Assembly: GCA_002410505.1 (NCBI GenBank)
Contig: DHSO01000004.1
Coordinates: 23,747 to 80,400 of the forward strand
Reading direction: 5' to 3'
DNA: 56,654 nucleotides
Source: Cloacimonetes bacterium UBA5284
GTDB taxonomy: Bacteria; Cloacimonadota; Cloacimonadia; Cloacimonadales; Cloacimonadaceae
Shown: piece after piece, positions 6,946-15,628 of the stretch
How the letters are laid out: the number at the start of each line of letters is the position of its first letter
Numbering within the stretch: position 1 is the stretch's first letter
The notes under the pieces: model-generated
Database searches by the model: none
What the model was told of the DNA's origin: nothing
The model's input: only the letters and a program-made list of their open reading frames with translations
Translations under genes and position numbers: made by a program

Positions 6946-9539
6946 TGTGTGTTTTGGATAATCTCCGGAATGGCATGAAGCAAGGAGCTGAGGTCGCCGG
7001 GATTGCTGCATCCGGCTTGCGCGCTGTCCGGTCGCCCACCGCCCTTTCCGCCAAGTTTGGCAGCTATAGCAGATACGATCTTGCCGGCGTTATATTTCGG
7101 CAAGAGATTCTTAGCTACTACTGTAAGTATAGAAAGCTTATCCCCTTTCTTACATAGTATTACAGCAATTTCATCACTAAGTTTTTCTCGCAGGGAGTCC
7201 GCGAAGGATTTCAGATCGCTGCCTTCGGGAATTTCTTCGATAATAAGCCGATAACCTGAGTAATCCTTGGCTTTGGCACGCATATTGTCAATCATGGTCA
7301 AACTGCGTTCCGCTTCCAGCTGCTTAATCTTGTTCTCCAGATCAGTGATGTGCTGTTTCTGCGCTTGCAGCTTTTGTTCTATCATGTTTACGGGGCAGGA
7401 AAGCAATTCGGATACTTTCAGAAGACTAGCTTGCATCTGTGAGATATAATCCAGCGCGGCGCGCCCGGTAACAGCTTCGATACGCCTGATCCCTGCGGCA
7501 GTGGAGCCTTCGGAGATTATTTTGAAGATGCCGATCTCACCCGTGGCTGAGGCATGAGTACCTCCACAGAGTTCCTTGGAATAGTTATCAATGCTGATCA
7601 CGCGGACTTCGTCGCTGTATTTTTCACCGAATAGCGCGGTAGCACCACTTGCTTTTGCTTCATCGATGCTTTGAATATCGGTGCTGATGAGCATATTATC
7701 CCGAATCGCAGTATTCACAATGTCTTCCACCTTATTGGTCTCAGAGCCGGTAAGAGCTTGGAAATGGGTGAAATCAAAACGAAGATAATCCGCATGCACC
7801 ATGGAACCTTTTTGTTGAACGTGATCTCCCAAAACAGAGCGTAATGCTGTGTGCAATAGATGGGTGGTGCTGTGATTGCGAGCGATGTCAGCCCGGCGGG
7901 AGCTATCAATCTCGGCAGTGAGTATTTTTGTGGATACAGTGCCGCTTTTCAAAGTGGCATAGTGAATAAAAGCGTCATCAATCTTCTGTACGTCATGCAC
8001 GATGAATTCACATTCATCATTGTAGATTCTTCCGGTATCTGCTACCTGTCCTCCGCTTTCCGCGTAGAATGGAGTCTGCGAGAGCTGGATTGCGATCACT
8101 TGGTCTGCTCCCACACTGTAGCGCTGGATAAAAGCTGTATCTTCATGCTTTTCGTAACCGGTGAACAGAGTAGGCAGGGCAGGGCGCAGTTCAATCCAAT
8201 CCTCATCATTCTTACCGGCTCCGAATTTGGATGCTTTGCGGGCTCGCTCACGCTGATTATCCATCTCGTCATCGAAGCCGCGATAGTCTATTTCGAAGCC
8301 CTTCTCTTCAGCCAGCAACATGGTGAGATCAAGCGGAAAACCGTAGGTATCGTAGAGCATGAAAGCATCCTTGCCATCAATCATCTTAGCATCCAGCCGG
8401 GCGCAAATCTCATCAAACTTATGTAAACCTGTGTCCAGAGTTTTGTTGAAGCGTTCTTCTTCGGCTTTTATCACCATCTTTATGTAGGCTTCCTTGCCCA
8501 CCAACTCGGTGAAATGGTGTCCCATGATATCGACCACAGTATCCACCAGGTGGAACAAAAATGGCTCGGCAAAGCCCAGAAGTCTACCATGACGGGCGGC
8601 GCGGCGCAATATCCGCCTTAATACGTAGCCACGGCCTTCGTTTGAAGGGAAGCCACCATCGGCAAGGGCAAAACACAGGCATCGAATATGATCTGCGATA
8701 ACCCGGTGACTCATCCCATCTTTGGGGCCATAGGCTTTTCCACTCAAGTCCGCTATCCGCATAATGATGGGCATAAAAAGATCTGTCTCGTAGTTCGTGT
8801 TCTTGTCCTGCAATACCTGTGTGATGCGTTCCAGCCCGGCACCTGTATCCACAAAACGTTGTTTCAATGGACTTAATGATCTGTCCTCTTCACGGTTGTA
8901 TTGGATAAAAACCAGATTCCAAAGCTCGATATATCGGTCACAATCGCCATTAACGCTGCAAACGTGGCCGGGAACGCCTTGCTTATTGCAGTGACTTGGA
9001 CCCCGATCGATATGGATCTCGGAGCAGGGGCCGCAGGGTCCGGTATCGCCCATCTCCCAGAAGTTGTCTTTATCGCCATGAAAGGAGATGTGTGAAGTTT
9101 CGATATCGCTGTGCTTTTGCCAGAGTTCGTAGGCTTCCTGATCACTATCGTGCACAGTGGCATAGAGCAGCTTTTTGTCCAGGCCCCAGATCTGCGTTAG
9201 CAATTCCCAAGCCCATTGGATGGCTTCCGCTTTGTAATAATCGCCAAAACTCCAATTGCCGAGCATTTCAAAGAAGGTGTGATGATAGCCATCTTTGCCC
9301 ACTTCTTCCAGATCGTTGTGCTTTCCGCCGGCACGGATGCACTTTTGGGAGTTAACGGCCCGGCTATGATCTGCATCTTTGTTGCCCAGAAAGATGCTTT
9401 TAAACTGGTTCATGCCGGCATTGGCAAAGAGAAGAGTGGGATCGTTCAGGGGAACAACAGGGGACGAATGCACAAAGCTGTGTCCTCTAGCTAAAAAGAA
9501 CTCTATGAATTGGCTACGTATTTCTTTGCTATTTGGCAC
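6942..9539 (-). CDS. alaS: Alanyl-tRNA synthetase
   Basis: It charges tRNA-Ala and proofreads Ser/Gly-tRNA-Ala in the cytoplasm. The 865-residue protein has the class II catalytic core (FANAGMNQFK, the TGPCGPCSE region), the editing domain with its metal ligands (HSTTHLL and CGGTHA), a coiled-coil linker (~690-750), and the C-terminal C-Ala/DHHA1 domain ending in GGKGGGRPDSAQAG. Its start lies inside the end of trxB (11-base overlap) and its stop overlaps the glycosyltransferase start, so the three genes are probably co-transcribed. Confidence 0.97.
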   Translation of the reverse strand: MPNSKEIRSQFIEFFLARGHSFVHSSPVVPLNDPTLLFANAGMNQFKSIFLGNKDADHSRAVNSQKCIRAGGKHNDLEEVGKDGYHHTFFEMLGNWSFGDYYKAEAIQWAWELLTQIWGLDKKLLYATVHDSDQEAYELWQKHSDIETSHISFHGDKDNFWEMGDTGPCGPCSEIHIDRGPSHCNKQGVPGHVCSVNGDCDRYIELWNLVFIQYNREEDRSLSPLKQRFVDTGAGLERITQVLQDKNTNYETDLFMPIIMRIADLSGKAYGPKDGMSHRVIADHIRCLCFALADGGFPSNEGRGYVLRRILRRAARHGRLLGFAEPFLFHLVDTVVDIMGHHFTELVGKEAYIKMVIKAEEERFNKTLDTGLHKFDEICARLDAKMIDGKDAFMLYDTYGFPLDLTMLLAEEKGFEIDYRGFDDEMDNQRERARKASKFGAGKNDEDWIELRPALPTLFTGYEKHEDTAFIQRYSVGADQVIAIQLSQTPFYAESGGQVADTGRIYNDECEFIVHDVQKIDDAFIHYATLKSGTVSTKILTAEIDSSRRADIARNHSTTHLLHTALRSVLGDHVQQKGSMVHADYLRFDFTHFQALTGSETNKVEDIVNTAIRDNMLISTDIQSIDEAKASGATALFGEKYSDEVRVISIDNYSKELCGGTHASATGEIGIFKIISEGSTAAGIRRIEAVTGRAALDYISQMQASLLKVSELLSCPVNMIEQKLQAQKQHITDLENKIKQLEAERSLTMIDNMRAKAKDYSGYRLIIEEIPEGSDLKSFADSLREKLSDEIAVILCKKGDKLSILTVVAKNLLPKYNAGKIVSAIAAKLGGKGGGRPDSAQAGCSNPGDLSSLLHAIPEIIQNTQ

Positions 9540-10473
9540 TTTCCACCTCTAAGGCGTCGTAGTTTTCGATGATCCATTTTTCTGCGCTCCACGCTGCGAC
9601 AGCGCCATCGGAAGTGGCGGTAACTACCTGTCGCAGTACTGTGTGGCGGATGTCTCCGGCCGCATAGATACCGGGAATATTGGTGTGCATATGGTCGTCT
9701 GTGAGTACAAAACCTGCGCTATCCAGCTCGATGCGGGATTCCAAAAGCTCGTTGTTTGGTAATATTCCCACGTAGATAAAAACTCCATCCACCGGCAACA
9801 TACTGATTTCCTTGCTTTTACGGTTTACCAGTTCCAATTGGCCTACTCTTTCTTCACCATGAATTTCTTGCACCACCGTGTCCCAGATGAATTCCATCTT
9901 TGGGTTTTTGAAAGCCCTGTCTTGAATGATCTTTTGCGCGCGCAGCTCATCCCGGCGATGGATCACTATTACCTTTCTGGCAAATCTGCTAAGAAAGATG
10001 CCTTCCTCAATAGCGCTGTCACCTCCGCCAACAACTGCAACCACTTTATCACGATACAAAGCTCCATCGCATGTGGCACAATATGATACACCGCGTCCGG
10101 TAAGTCGTTCTTCGCCGGGAATATTCAGCCGGCGGGGATGCGCTCCTGTGCAGATAATCACGCTTTTGGCGCGGTATTTACCGCTATCGGTCTCAATCAC
10201 CTTACACAATCCTTCCATGCCCATTGCAGTAATCTCTTCTTCAATGAATCTTGCCCCGAAGCGTTCCGCTTGAGCGTGCATTTTTGCAGTCAATTCAAAG
10301 CCGGAAAGGGGTTCTTCAAAACCGGGATAGTTTTCCACTTCGTCGGTTACATTGATCTGCCCGCCTACCATTGCTTTCTCGAAGATCGCTGTTTTCAATC
10401 CCCCGCGAGCGCTGTATATCGCGGCACTGAGTCCGGCGGGACCGGCACCGATTATTAAAACGTCATATTTCAT
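9529..10473 (-). CDS. trxB: Thioredoxin reductase
   Basis: This NADPH-dependent flavoprotein reduces thioredoxin in the cytoplasm. The 314 residues have FAD motif GAGPAG (9-14), the redox-active CATC (C132, C135), the nucleotide motif GGGDSA and the C-terminal AAGDIRH FAD block. The length is normal for low-molecular-weight bacterial TrxB. It is the first gene of a leftward operon and is divergent from queC, with 133 bases between the two start codons. Confidence 0.95.
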   Translation of the reverse strand: MKYDVLIIGAGPAGLSAAIYSARGGLKTAIFEKAMVGGQINVTDEVENYPGFEEPLSGFELTAKMHAQAERFGARFIEEEITAMGMEGLCKVIETDSGKYRAKSVIICTGAHPRRLNIPGEERLTGRGVSYCATCDGALYRDKVVAVVGGGDSAIEEGIFLSRFARKVIVIHRRDELRAQKIIQDRAFKNPKMEFIWDTVVQEIHGEERVGQLELVNRKSKEISMLPVDGVFIYVGILPNNELLESRIELDSAGFVLTDDHMHTNIPGIYAAGDIRHTVLRQVVTATSDGAVAAWSAEKWIIENYDALEVESAK

Positions 10474-10525
10474 ATTAACCTCGTAAAATAGCTATTGTGG
10501 GCAATATCTGAGATTGTGTAAATTC

Positions 10526-10555
10526 GTCAAGCACAATCACCGCTTTGTGCTTGAC
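10526..10555. promoter_or_regulatory. 11-bp perfect inverted repeat between trxB and queC
   Basis: GTCAAGCACAA (10526-10536) and TTGTGCTTGAC (10545-10555) are perfect inverted copies with an 8-base spacer. The right arm contains most of a consensus -35 (TTGACA, 10551-10556). The location between divergent genes suggests an operator for a dimeric regulator. An RNA hairpin is the alternative. Confidence 0.55.
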
Positions 10556-10578
10556 ATAAAAGGCATATGCTATATCCT
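10551..10578 (+). promoter_or_regulatory. Candidate queC operon promoter
   Basis: A perfect TTGACA (10551-10556), a 16-base spacer and TATCCT (10573-10578) precede queC. The -35 overlaps the inverted repeat at 10526-10555, so binding there would block polymerase. Confidence 0.45.
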
Positions 10579-10606
10579 TGCAAAAAGAACATTAACAGGA
10601 ATGAGG

Positions 10607-11263
10607 ATGACACGAGCTATAGTATTACTGAGCGGAGGGATGGACTCTCTGGTTACGGCTGCCATCGCGGCACGAGAATGTGACGAACTGTATCTGTTGC
10701 ATTTCTCCTATGGTCAACGTACCGAATCAAAAGAAAAATGGTGTTTCCGGCAAATCGCAAGCCATTACAAGTCCCGGGAAGCAAGAGTAGTAGACTATCG
10801 GTGGCTCGCGGAGATCGGTGGTTCGGCTTTGACAGATAAAGATATGTCACTGAGTGAGGACAATGGGGTTCCCAATACCTACGTTCCCTTTCGTAATGCC
10901 ACAATGCTCTGCGCGGCAATTGCATGGGCAGAGGTCATTGAAGCAGATAGCATCTATATAGGTGCGGTGGAGGAAGACAGCTCCGGATATCCGGATTGCC
11001 GGGAGAGCTTTTTTGAGGCCATGAATGATGTGATAAAACAAGGCACTCTGGCTGCCAATATCAGCATAAAAACTCCGGTCTTGCATCACAGCAAGTCCGA
11101 AATCGTACAGTTGGGACATTCCCTGAATGCGCCGTTTGAACTATCCTGGAGCTGTTACTTTGCCGAGGATCAGGCTTGCGGAGACTGCCCCAGTTGTCAG
11201 TTGCGCCTCAAAGCTTTTGCAAATTCCGGAACTAAAGATCCAATACCTTATAAGGTGAGATAA
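10607..11263 (+). CDS. queC: 7-cyano-7-deazaguanine synthase QueC
   Basis: QueC converts 7-carboxy-7-deazaguanine to preQ0 using ATP and ammonia, in the pathway to the tRNA base queuosine. The PP-loop motif SGGMDS lies near the N-terminus. A C-terminal zinc site is formed by cysteines in CYFAEDQACGDCPSC. I chose ATG 10607 because AGGA at 10597-10600 sits six bases upstream; ATG 10601 is in frame but has no space for a ribosome binding site. The protein is 218 residues. No other queuosine gene is visible in the window. It overlaps the asparaginase start by one base. Confidence 0.93.
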   Translation: MTRAIVLLSGGMDSLVTAAIAARECDELYLLHFSYGQRTESKEKWCFRQIASHYKSREARVVDYRWLAEIGGSALTDKDMSLSEDNGVPNTYVPFRNATMLCAAIAWAEVIEADSIYIGAVEEDSSGYPDCRESFFEAMNDVIKQGTLAANISIKTPVLHHSKSEIVQLGHSLNAPFELSWSCYFAEDQACGDCPSCQLRLKAFANSGTKDPIPYKVR

Positions 11264-12243
11264 TGAAAAATATCCTGCTCATTATGACCGGTGGTACCAT
11301 CTCGATGAAAAGTGTAGGCAATCTGGGGGTGGTACCCACTTCAGAATTGGCCGATTTCCTTACGCAATTTCCCCAGCTTGAGGGCGTGGCAAACGTGGAT
11401 GTAATGGATTATCTGAATGTTCCCAGTCCTTACATGACACCAGAGATGATGTTTGGCCTGGCAAAGCTAATAGATACAAAGATTTTAGGCTACGATGGCA
11501 TTGTAGTTACTCACGGTACCGATACTCTGGAAGAAAGTGCTTTCATGGCGGATCTGGTGCTTACCACCCGCAAGCCTGTCGTCTTCACCGCCGCAATGCG
11601 CAGCGGCAGCGATTTGGGGCTGGACGGTCCCCGGAACATCATCGGCAGCGTGCGTGTTGCCAGCAATCATGAAAGCTTCGACAAAGGCGTGTTCGTGGTT
11701 ATGAACGACGAGATCCACACAGCTCGTGATGTGGTAAAATCAGATTCCGGAAAAGTGGACGCCTTCACCAGTCCGGGCTTGGGTCCGCTGGGCATTGTAG
11801 ATCCGGATTGTATTGTGTATCATCGCGACAGCCTATATCGCGAAAATGTGTGGACAGAAGCTTTGGATACCCGTGTAGATCTCATCAAAGCAGTCTGCGG
11901 GCTGGATGGCAGATATATAAACTGCAGTATCGACAGCGGAGCGCGTGCCATCGTGATCGAAGCATTCGGGCGCGGAAATTTGCCGGAGGAGATACTGCCC
12001 CACATCAAACGCGCACTTGATAAAAACATCCTGGTAGTGATCACGTCCCGCACTCATACCGGAAGAGTGTTGCCGGAATACGGTTATAAGGGCGGAGGTA
12101 AACATCTTCGCGATATGGGGGCCATACTCGCCGGAGACCTGAAAGGGATAAAAGTTCGGCTAAAACTGATGGCCCTGTTTGGTAAATACGACGACGCGGA
12201 CACGGTGAGAAGATTTTTCTCGCAGTCCCAAATCCCGGAGTAA
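11263..12243 (+). CDS. L-asparaginase
   Basis: It hydrolyses asparagine to aspartate and ammonia. The two catalytic threonine motifs are visible: TGGTIS at residues 9-14 and THGTDTLEE near residues 83-91. There is no signal peptide, so it is probably the cytoplasmic enzyme. The 326 residues are normal. It is coupled to queC by a TAATG junction. Grouping with an ammonia-using enzyme may be incidental. A Glu-tRNA(Gln) amidotransferase subunit D is excluded because that protein carries an extra N-terminal domain. Confidence 0.9.
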   Translation: MKNILLIMTGGTISMKSVGNLGVVPTSELADFLTQFPQLEGVANVDVMDYLNVPSPYMTPEMMFGLAKLIDTKILGYDGIVVTHGTDTLEESAFMADLVLTTRKPVVFTAAMRSGSDLGLDGPRNIIGSVRVASNHESFDKGVFVVMNDEIHTARDVVKSDSGKVDAFTSPGLGPLGIVDPDCIVYHRDSLYRENVWTEALDTRVDLIKAVCGLDGRYINCSIDSGARAIVIEAFGRGNLPEEILPHIKRALDKNILVVITSRTHTGRVLPEYGYKGGGKHLRDMGAILAGDLKGIKVRLKLMALFGKYDDADTVRRFFSQSQIPE

Positions 12244-12245
12244 AG

Positions 12246-13331
12246 ATGAAAATAGCTTTTTTGGGCCCCGCCCCTCCTTATCGCGGTGGCATCTCTTTGT
12301 TTGCCAGCCATTTGGCCAATGAAATGACCAGAGAGGGTCATGAAGTATGCTTTTTTAACTTCCGAAAGCAATATCCACAGATTCTATTCCCTGCCGGGAA
12401 GCAGGAAGATGACATCGATACAGCTCTGCCGAATCAGCGCATACTGATCCCATACCTGCCCCATACTTGGGATAAATGCGCCAGAGCCATAAACATATAT
12501 AAGCCGGATATCACGATCGTCTCTTGGTGGCTGCCTTTCTTTGCTCCTGCTTATGGCAGCATCCTGCGCAAGCTCAATCATGGCCGCAAAGTGATCCTGG
12601 CGCACAATATCACTCCACATGAGGATTGGATAGCGTCTCGCTCGCTGTTGAGATATGTATTCTCTAAAGCAGATGAGATCGTAGTACTCAGCAAATCCTG
12701 TCTTCTGGAGCTGAAACGCAATCTTCCCAGCCGGATCGTGCGCAAAGCGAAGCTGGGTTTTCACCCGATATACGATAGCTACAGCGGGCACACCTCAAAG
12801 ACCAACGCCCTGCCCCGTATCCTTTTCTTTGGCATGATCAAGGGCTACAAGGGCCTGGATGTATTGCTGGAAGCCATGCCCATCATCCGGGTAGCCATAC
12901 CTGATATTCGGCTGGTGATAGCCGGAACGGTTTATAAGGACAAAGCTGCATATGAAGAGAAGATCAAACTGCTGGATCTTTCCGCTAGTGTGGAAACCAA
13001 TTTCCGCTATATCAGCGACGAGGAAGTTGCCGATTATTTCCGCCAGAGCGATCTTTGTATCCTGCCCTACAAAAGCGCTACACAAAGCGGAGTAATTGCC
13101 ACTTCATACAGCTATGATACCCCTGTTGTAGCTTCCGATATCGGTGGTCTGAGCGAGTATGTGGAACAGGGACAAACCGGCTTGCTGGTACCTCCGGATA
13201 ATCCACCTGCCCTGGCTGCTGCCATCATCAGCTATTACAGCAAAGATATGAGTAAGGGAATGCAGGAAGGAATCCGAAACTTTAAAAAGAAAAATACCTG
13301 GTTTGAACTGGTAAAACTGATCCTGGCCTGA
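12246..13331 (+). CDS. Glycosyltransferase family 4
   Basis: This is a predicted retaining GT-B glycosyltransferase for a surface polysaccharide or glycolipid. It opens with the glycine-rich acceptor loop PAPPYRGGIS (residues ~8-17). Its C-terminal nucleotide-sugar domain has the FGMIKGYKGLDVLLEA block and the LPYKSATQSGV/EYVEQGQTGLLVPP blocks typical of GT4. It has 361 residues. The start is two bases after the asparaginase stop, and the stop overlaps the next glycosyltransferase (TGATG), so it belongs to the queC transcript. Confidence 0.88.
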   Translation: MKIAFLGPAPPYRGGISLFASHLANEMTREGHEVCFFNFRKQYPQILFPAGKQEDDIDTALPNQRILIPYLPHTWDKCARAINIYKPDITIVSWWLPFFAPAYGSILRKLNHGRKVILAHNITPHEDWIASRSLLRYVFSKADEIVVLSKSCLLELKRNLPSRIVRKAKLGFHPIYDSYSGHTSKTNALPRILFFGMIKGYKGLDVLLEAMPIIRVAIPDIRLVIAGTVYKDKAAYEEKIKLLDLSASVETNFRYISDEEVADYFRQSDLCILPYKSATQSGVIATSYSYDTPVVASDIGGLSEYVEQGQTGLLVPPDNPPALAAAIISYYSKDMSKGMQEGIRNFKKKNTWFELVKLILA

Positions 13332-14569
13332 TGCGCATATTATTGATCAGCTATTACTTTCCCCCCTGTGGTGGAGCTCCTGTGCAGCGGTGGATCCGCT
13401 TTATCCCCCGTTTGGTGGAAGCTGGATGCCACATCACAGTGTTGTGTTCGAAAGATGGTGATTACCCTTTTTTGGATGAAGCATTGTGTGCCAAGATTCC
13501 CGATAGTGTAAAGGTCATCCGCGTCAAAGCGCCATCCTTGCAAAAAGGCTGGAAAGCGCTGTTTGGCAAAGACAAAGCCATTCCATACGGCCGTTTACCC
13601 CGTCAAGCAGGTATATTTGCCCAATTCCTGATCCGGCTAAGGCTGAATCTGATCATACCGGATCTGCGCGTATTCTGGAATCCGGCAGCATACAAGGCTG
13701 CCTTTGAAGAGCTGAAACGCGGGCCTTATGACCTGATAATCACCACCGGCCCGCCCCACAGCAGTCATCTCATCGGGATGAAACTGCGCAGGCAGCTAAG
13801 CATCCGCTGGCTGGCAGATTTTCGGGATCCCTGGAGTGAAATCCACTACATGAAGCTAAATCCCCCCTGTGCGCTCACCAGAAAACTGCATAAATACCTG
13901 GAAGCCAAAGTATTGGCAAGTACAGATACAGCCTTGATAGTATCTGAAGCTATATCAAAAGCTTTGCCTGAAGGGAAAAAAGAAGTGATCTTGAACGGAT
14001 ATGATCCCCGGGATTTTGAGGGCATGAAGTACAGCGCGTCCGGTGTTTTCAGGATAAAGTATATAGGTCAATTGACTGCCGGGCAAGACCCTGATATCAT
14101 TTCGGAGCTTTGTCGAAACATCAAGCGAGATTTTCGGCTCAGTTTCTTTGGTACGCGTCTGAATCCTGAAGAAGAGCTGTCTTTGAGCAAGAGCTGCGCG
14201 AATCCGGTAGAGATGAAAGCTTTTGTAAGTCACAAAGAGGCTTTGAAAGAGATGGTGGATTCCGAATTACTCTTGCTATTGGTAAATGACTACGAAGGCA
14301 ATCAAGGCATATTGACCACCAAACTCTTTGAATATATAGCTTCCGGTAGCCCCATACTCTGCTTTTCGCATCCATCCAGTGCAGCAGCCCGAATATTGAT
14401 GACAATAGATAATGCTAAGGTTTTTTCTTATCAGGATATTGCAGATGCGACTGCTTGGGTAGATAAGATGGAACTCGGCCAAAGGCGAAAGGGCAATATA
14501 GATTCTTATAGCATAGATAAACAATTAGTTAAGCTACTGGATGCGCTTAAGTGCGAAAATACTTGTTGA
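13331..14569 (+). CDS. Glycosyltransferase, GT4-like
   Basis: This is a second GT-B-type glycosyltransferase, 412 residues. The N-terminus ISYYFPPCGGAPVQRW is the typical acceptor-side start of GT4 enzymes. The middle carries ADFRDPW, and the C-terminal part contains LTTKLFEYIASGSPIL, the conserved donor-site EYxA block. It overlaps the upstream glycosyltransferase by one base, so the two probably act in the same glycan pathway. The substrates cannot be read from the sequence. Confidence 0.85.
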   Translation: MRILLISYYFPPCGGAPVQRWIRFIPRLVEAGCHITVLCSKDGDYPFLDEALCAKIPDSVKVIRVKAPSLQKGWKALFGKDKAIPYGRLPRQAGIFAQFLIRLRLNLIIPDLRVFWNPAAYKAAFEELKRGPYDLIITTGPPHSSHLIGMKLRRQLSIRWLADFRDPWSEIHYMKLNPPCALTRKLHKYLEAKVLASTDTALIVSEAISKALPEGKKEVILNGYDPRDFEGMKYSASGVFRIKYIGQLTAGQDPDIISELCRNIKRDFRLSFFGTRLNPEEELSLSKSCANPVEMKAFVSHKEALKEMVDSELLLLLVNDYEGNQGILTTKLFEYIASGSPILCFSHPSSAAARILMTIDNAKVFSYQDIADATAWVDKMELGQRRKGNIDSYSIDKQLVKLLDALKCENTC

Positions 14570-14628
14570 CATAAACTAGGCCTTAAACACTGTGGCAAAA
14601 AATGCTAACTAATATAGAAGAGGAATCG

Positions 14629-14883
14629 ATGCCACAACACAAATCTCCCCTAAAACGCATGGGTACAGACAAAAAAAGAGCTGCCCGGAACAACTACGTG
14701 AAACGCACTATCAGAACCCTTACCAAAGAGATCCAAATGAACCCTGAAAACCGTGCCGAACAGCTGAATAAACTGTATGCTCAGCTGGATAAAGCCGCCA
14801 AGAATGGTGTAATCCACAAACGTACAGCCAGCCGCAGAAAGGCTCGTCTAGCAGCTTTTGTAAATAAGCAGGAGAGCAAATAA
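14629..14883 (+). CDS. rpsT: 30S ribosomal protein S20
   Basis: This small basic protein binds 16S rRNA during 30S assembly. It shows the S20 pattern: N-terminal KSPLKRMGTDKKRAARNN and a C-terminal HKRTASRRKARL block. It has 84 residues from ATG 14629, which follows AGAGGAAT. In-frame codons upstream have no S20 similarity. A TTGACA (14566-14571) lies upstream without a clear -10 partner. mtgA follows 21 bases downstream. Confidence 0.96.
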   Translation: MPQHKSPLKRMGTDKKRAARNNYVKRTIRTLTKEIQMNPENRAEQLNKLYAQLDKAAKNGVIHKRTASRRKARLAAFVNKQESK

Positions 14884-14904
14884 ACCCTTTTCTTGAGGGC
14901 AAAA

Positions 14905-15591
14905 ATGGCGAAAGCAAAGAAAAAAAATAAACGAAGTATCTTCAGTAAGGTACTTCGTTTTATTCTATATGCTCATTTATGGTTCTGGGGCATTGTTGCG
15001 GCCCTATCACTGCTTTACAACATCATCAATCCTCCCGTCACTCCGCTCATGATTCAACGTTACATTGTCCGGGGCCACCCCATCTACAAACGCGAATACA
15101 TTAAGCTGGAGAAGATCCCGCAACGCACTCAGGATATGTTAATTGCCCTTGAAGACGGCAATTTCTACCAGCATTTTGGCTTTGAGTGGAAGATGGTAAA
15201 AGAAGCCTATCAGCGCAATAAAAAAGCCGGAAAGATCCGCTTTGGAGCCTCAACTCTCAGCAATCAACTGGCGCGCTCCATCTTTCTGACTACGGATCGC
15301 AATTACTTCCGCAAATACCTGGAAGTTCAGGTAACCATCATCATGGAAATTACTATGACCAAGAAGCGTATGCTGGAGCTGTATTTCAACTATGTGGAAT
15401 GGGGCAAGGGAGTATATGGCATAGAGACTGCCGCCCGCGCTTACTATGGCAAAAGCACTTCCAGATTGAACCGAAGCCAGACCATGCGCATGATCTCCAT
15501 ACTCAGCAATCCCATCAAATATACTCCGCATAGATACGCGAATTCTGCCTCAGCTCGCGAACGTATGCGTTTTTTAGAGCGTTATTTCTGA
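14905..15591 (+). CDS. mtgA: Monofunctional peptidoglycan glycosyltransferase
   Basis: It polymerises lipid II into glycan strands at the inner membrane. A lysine-rich cytoplasmic tail precedes one transmembrane helix (~residues 15-42). The GT51 domain has the catalytic EDGNFYQHFGFEW block (first catalytic Glu) and GASTLSNQLARSIFL, then the second catalytic region ITMTKKRMLELYFNYVEWG. There is no transpeptidase domain. I chose ATG 14905 behind GAGGG (14895-14899), giving 228 residues. A hairpin (14929-14960) lies inside its first codons. Confidence 0.93.
   Translation: MAKAKKKNKRSIFSKVLRFILYAHLWFWGIVAALSLLYNIINPPVTPLMIQRYIVRGHPIYKREYIKLEKIPQRTQDMLIALEDGNFYQHFGFEWKMVKEAYQRNKKAGKIRFGASTLSNQLARSIFLTTDRNYFRKYLEVQVTIIMEITMTKKRMLELYFNYVEWGKGVYGIETAARAYYGKSTSRLNRSQTMRMISILSNPIKYTPHRYANSASARERMRFLERYF
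14929..14960 (+). terminator. Terminator-like hairpin inside the 5' end of mtgA
   Basis: AAACGAAGTA (14929-14938) and TACTTCGTTT (14951-14960) form a perfect 10-bp inverted repeat with a 12-base loop. It begins about 24 bases after the mtgA start and is preceded by an A-rich run. It could attenuate read-through from rpsT or regulate mtgA translation. Chance is possible in lysine-rich codons. Confidence 0.4.
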
Positions 15592-15628
15592 TGCCGGTTG
15601 GACCCAGCTAAGAGGAGAGACGAGCAAT

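Noticed and set aside
7860..8426. Open frame of 188 codons on the plus strand
   Set aside because: It is antisense to alaS and has no family similarity.
14566..14571. TTGACA upstream of rpsT as a promoter
   Set aside because: No acceptable -10 lies 16-18 bases downstream, so I did not annotate a promoter.
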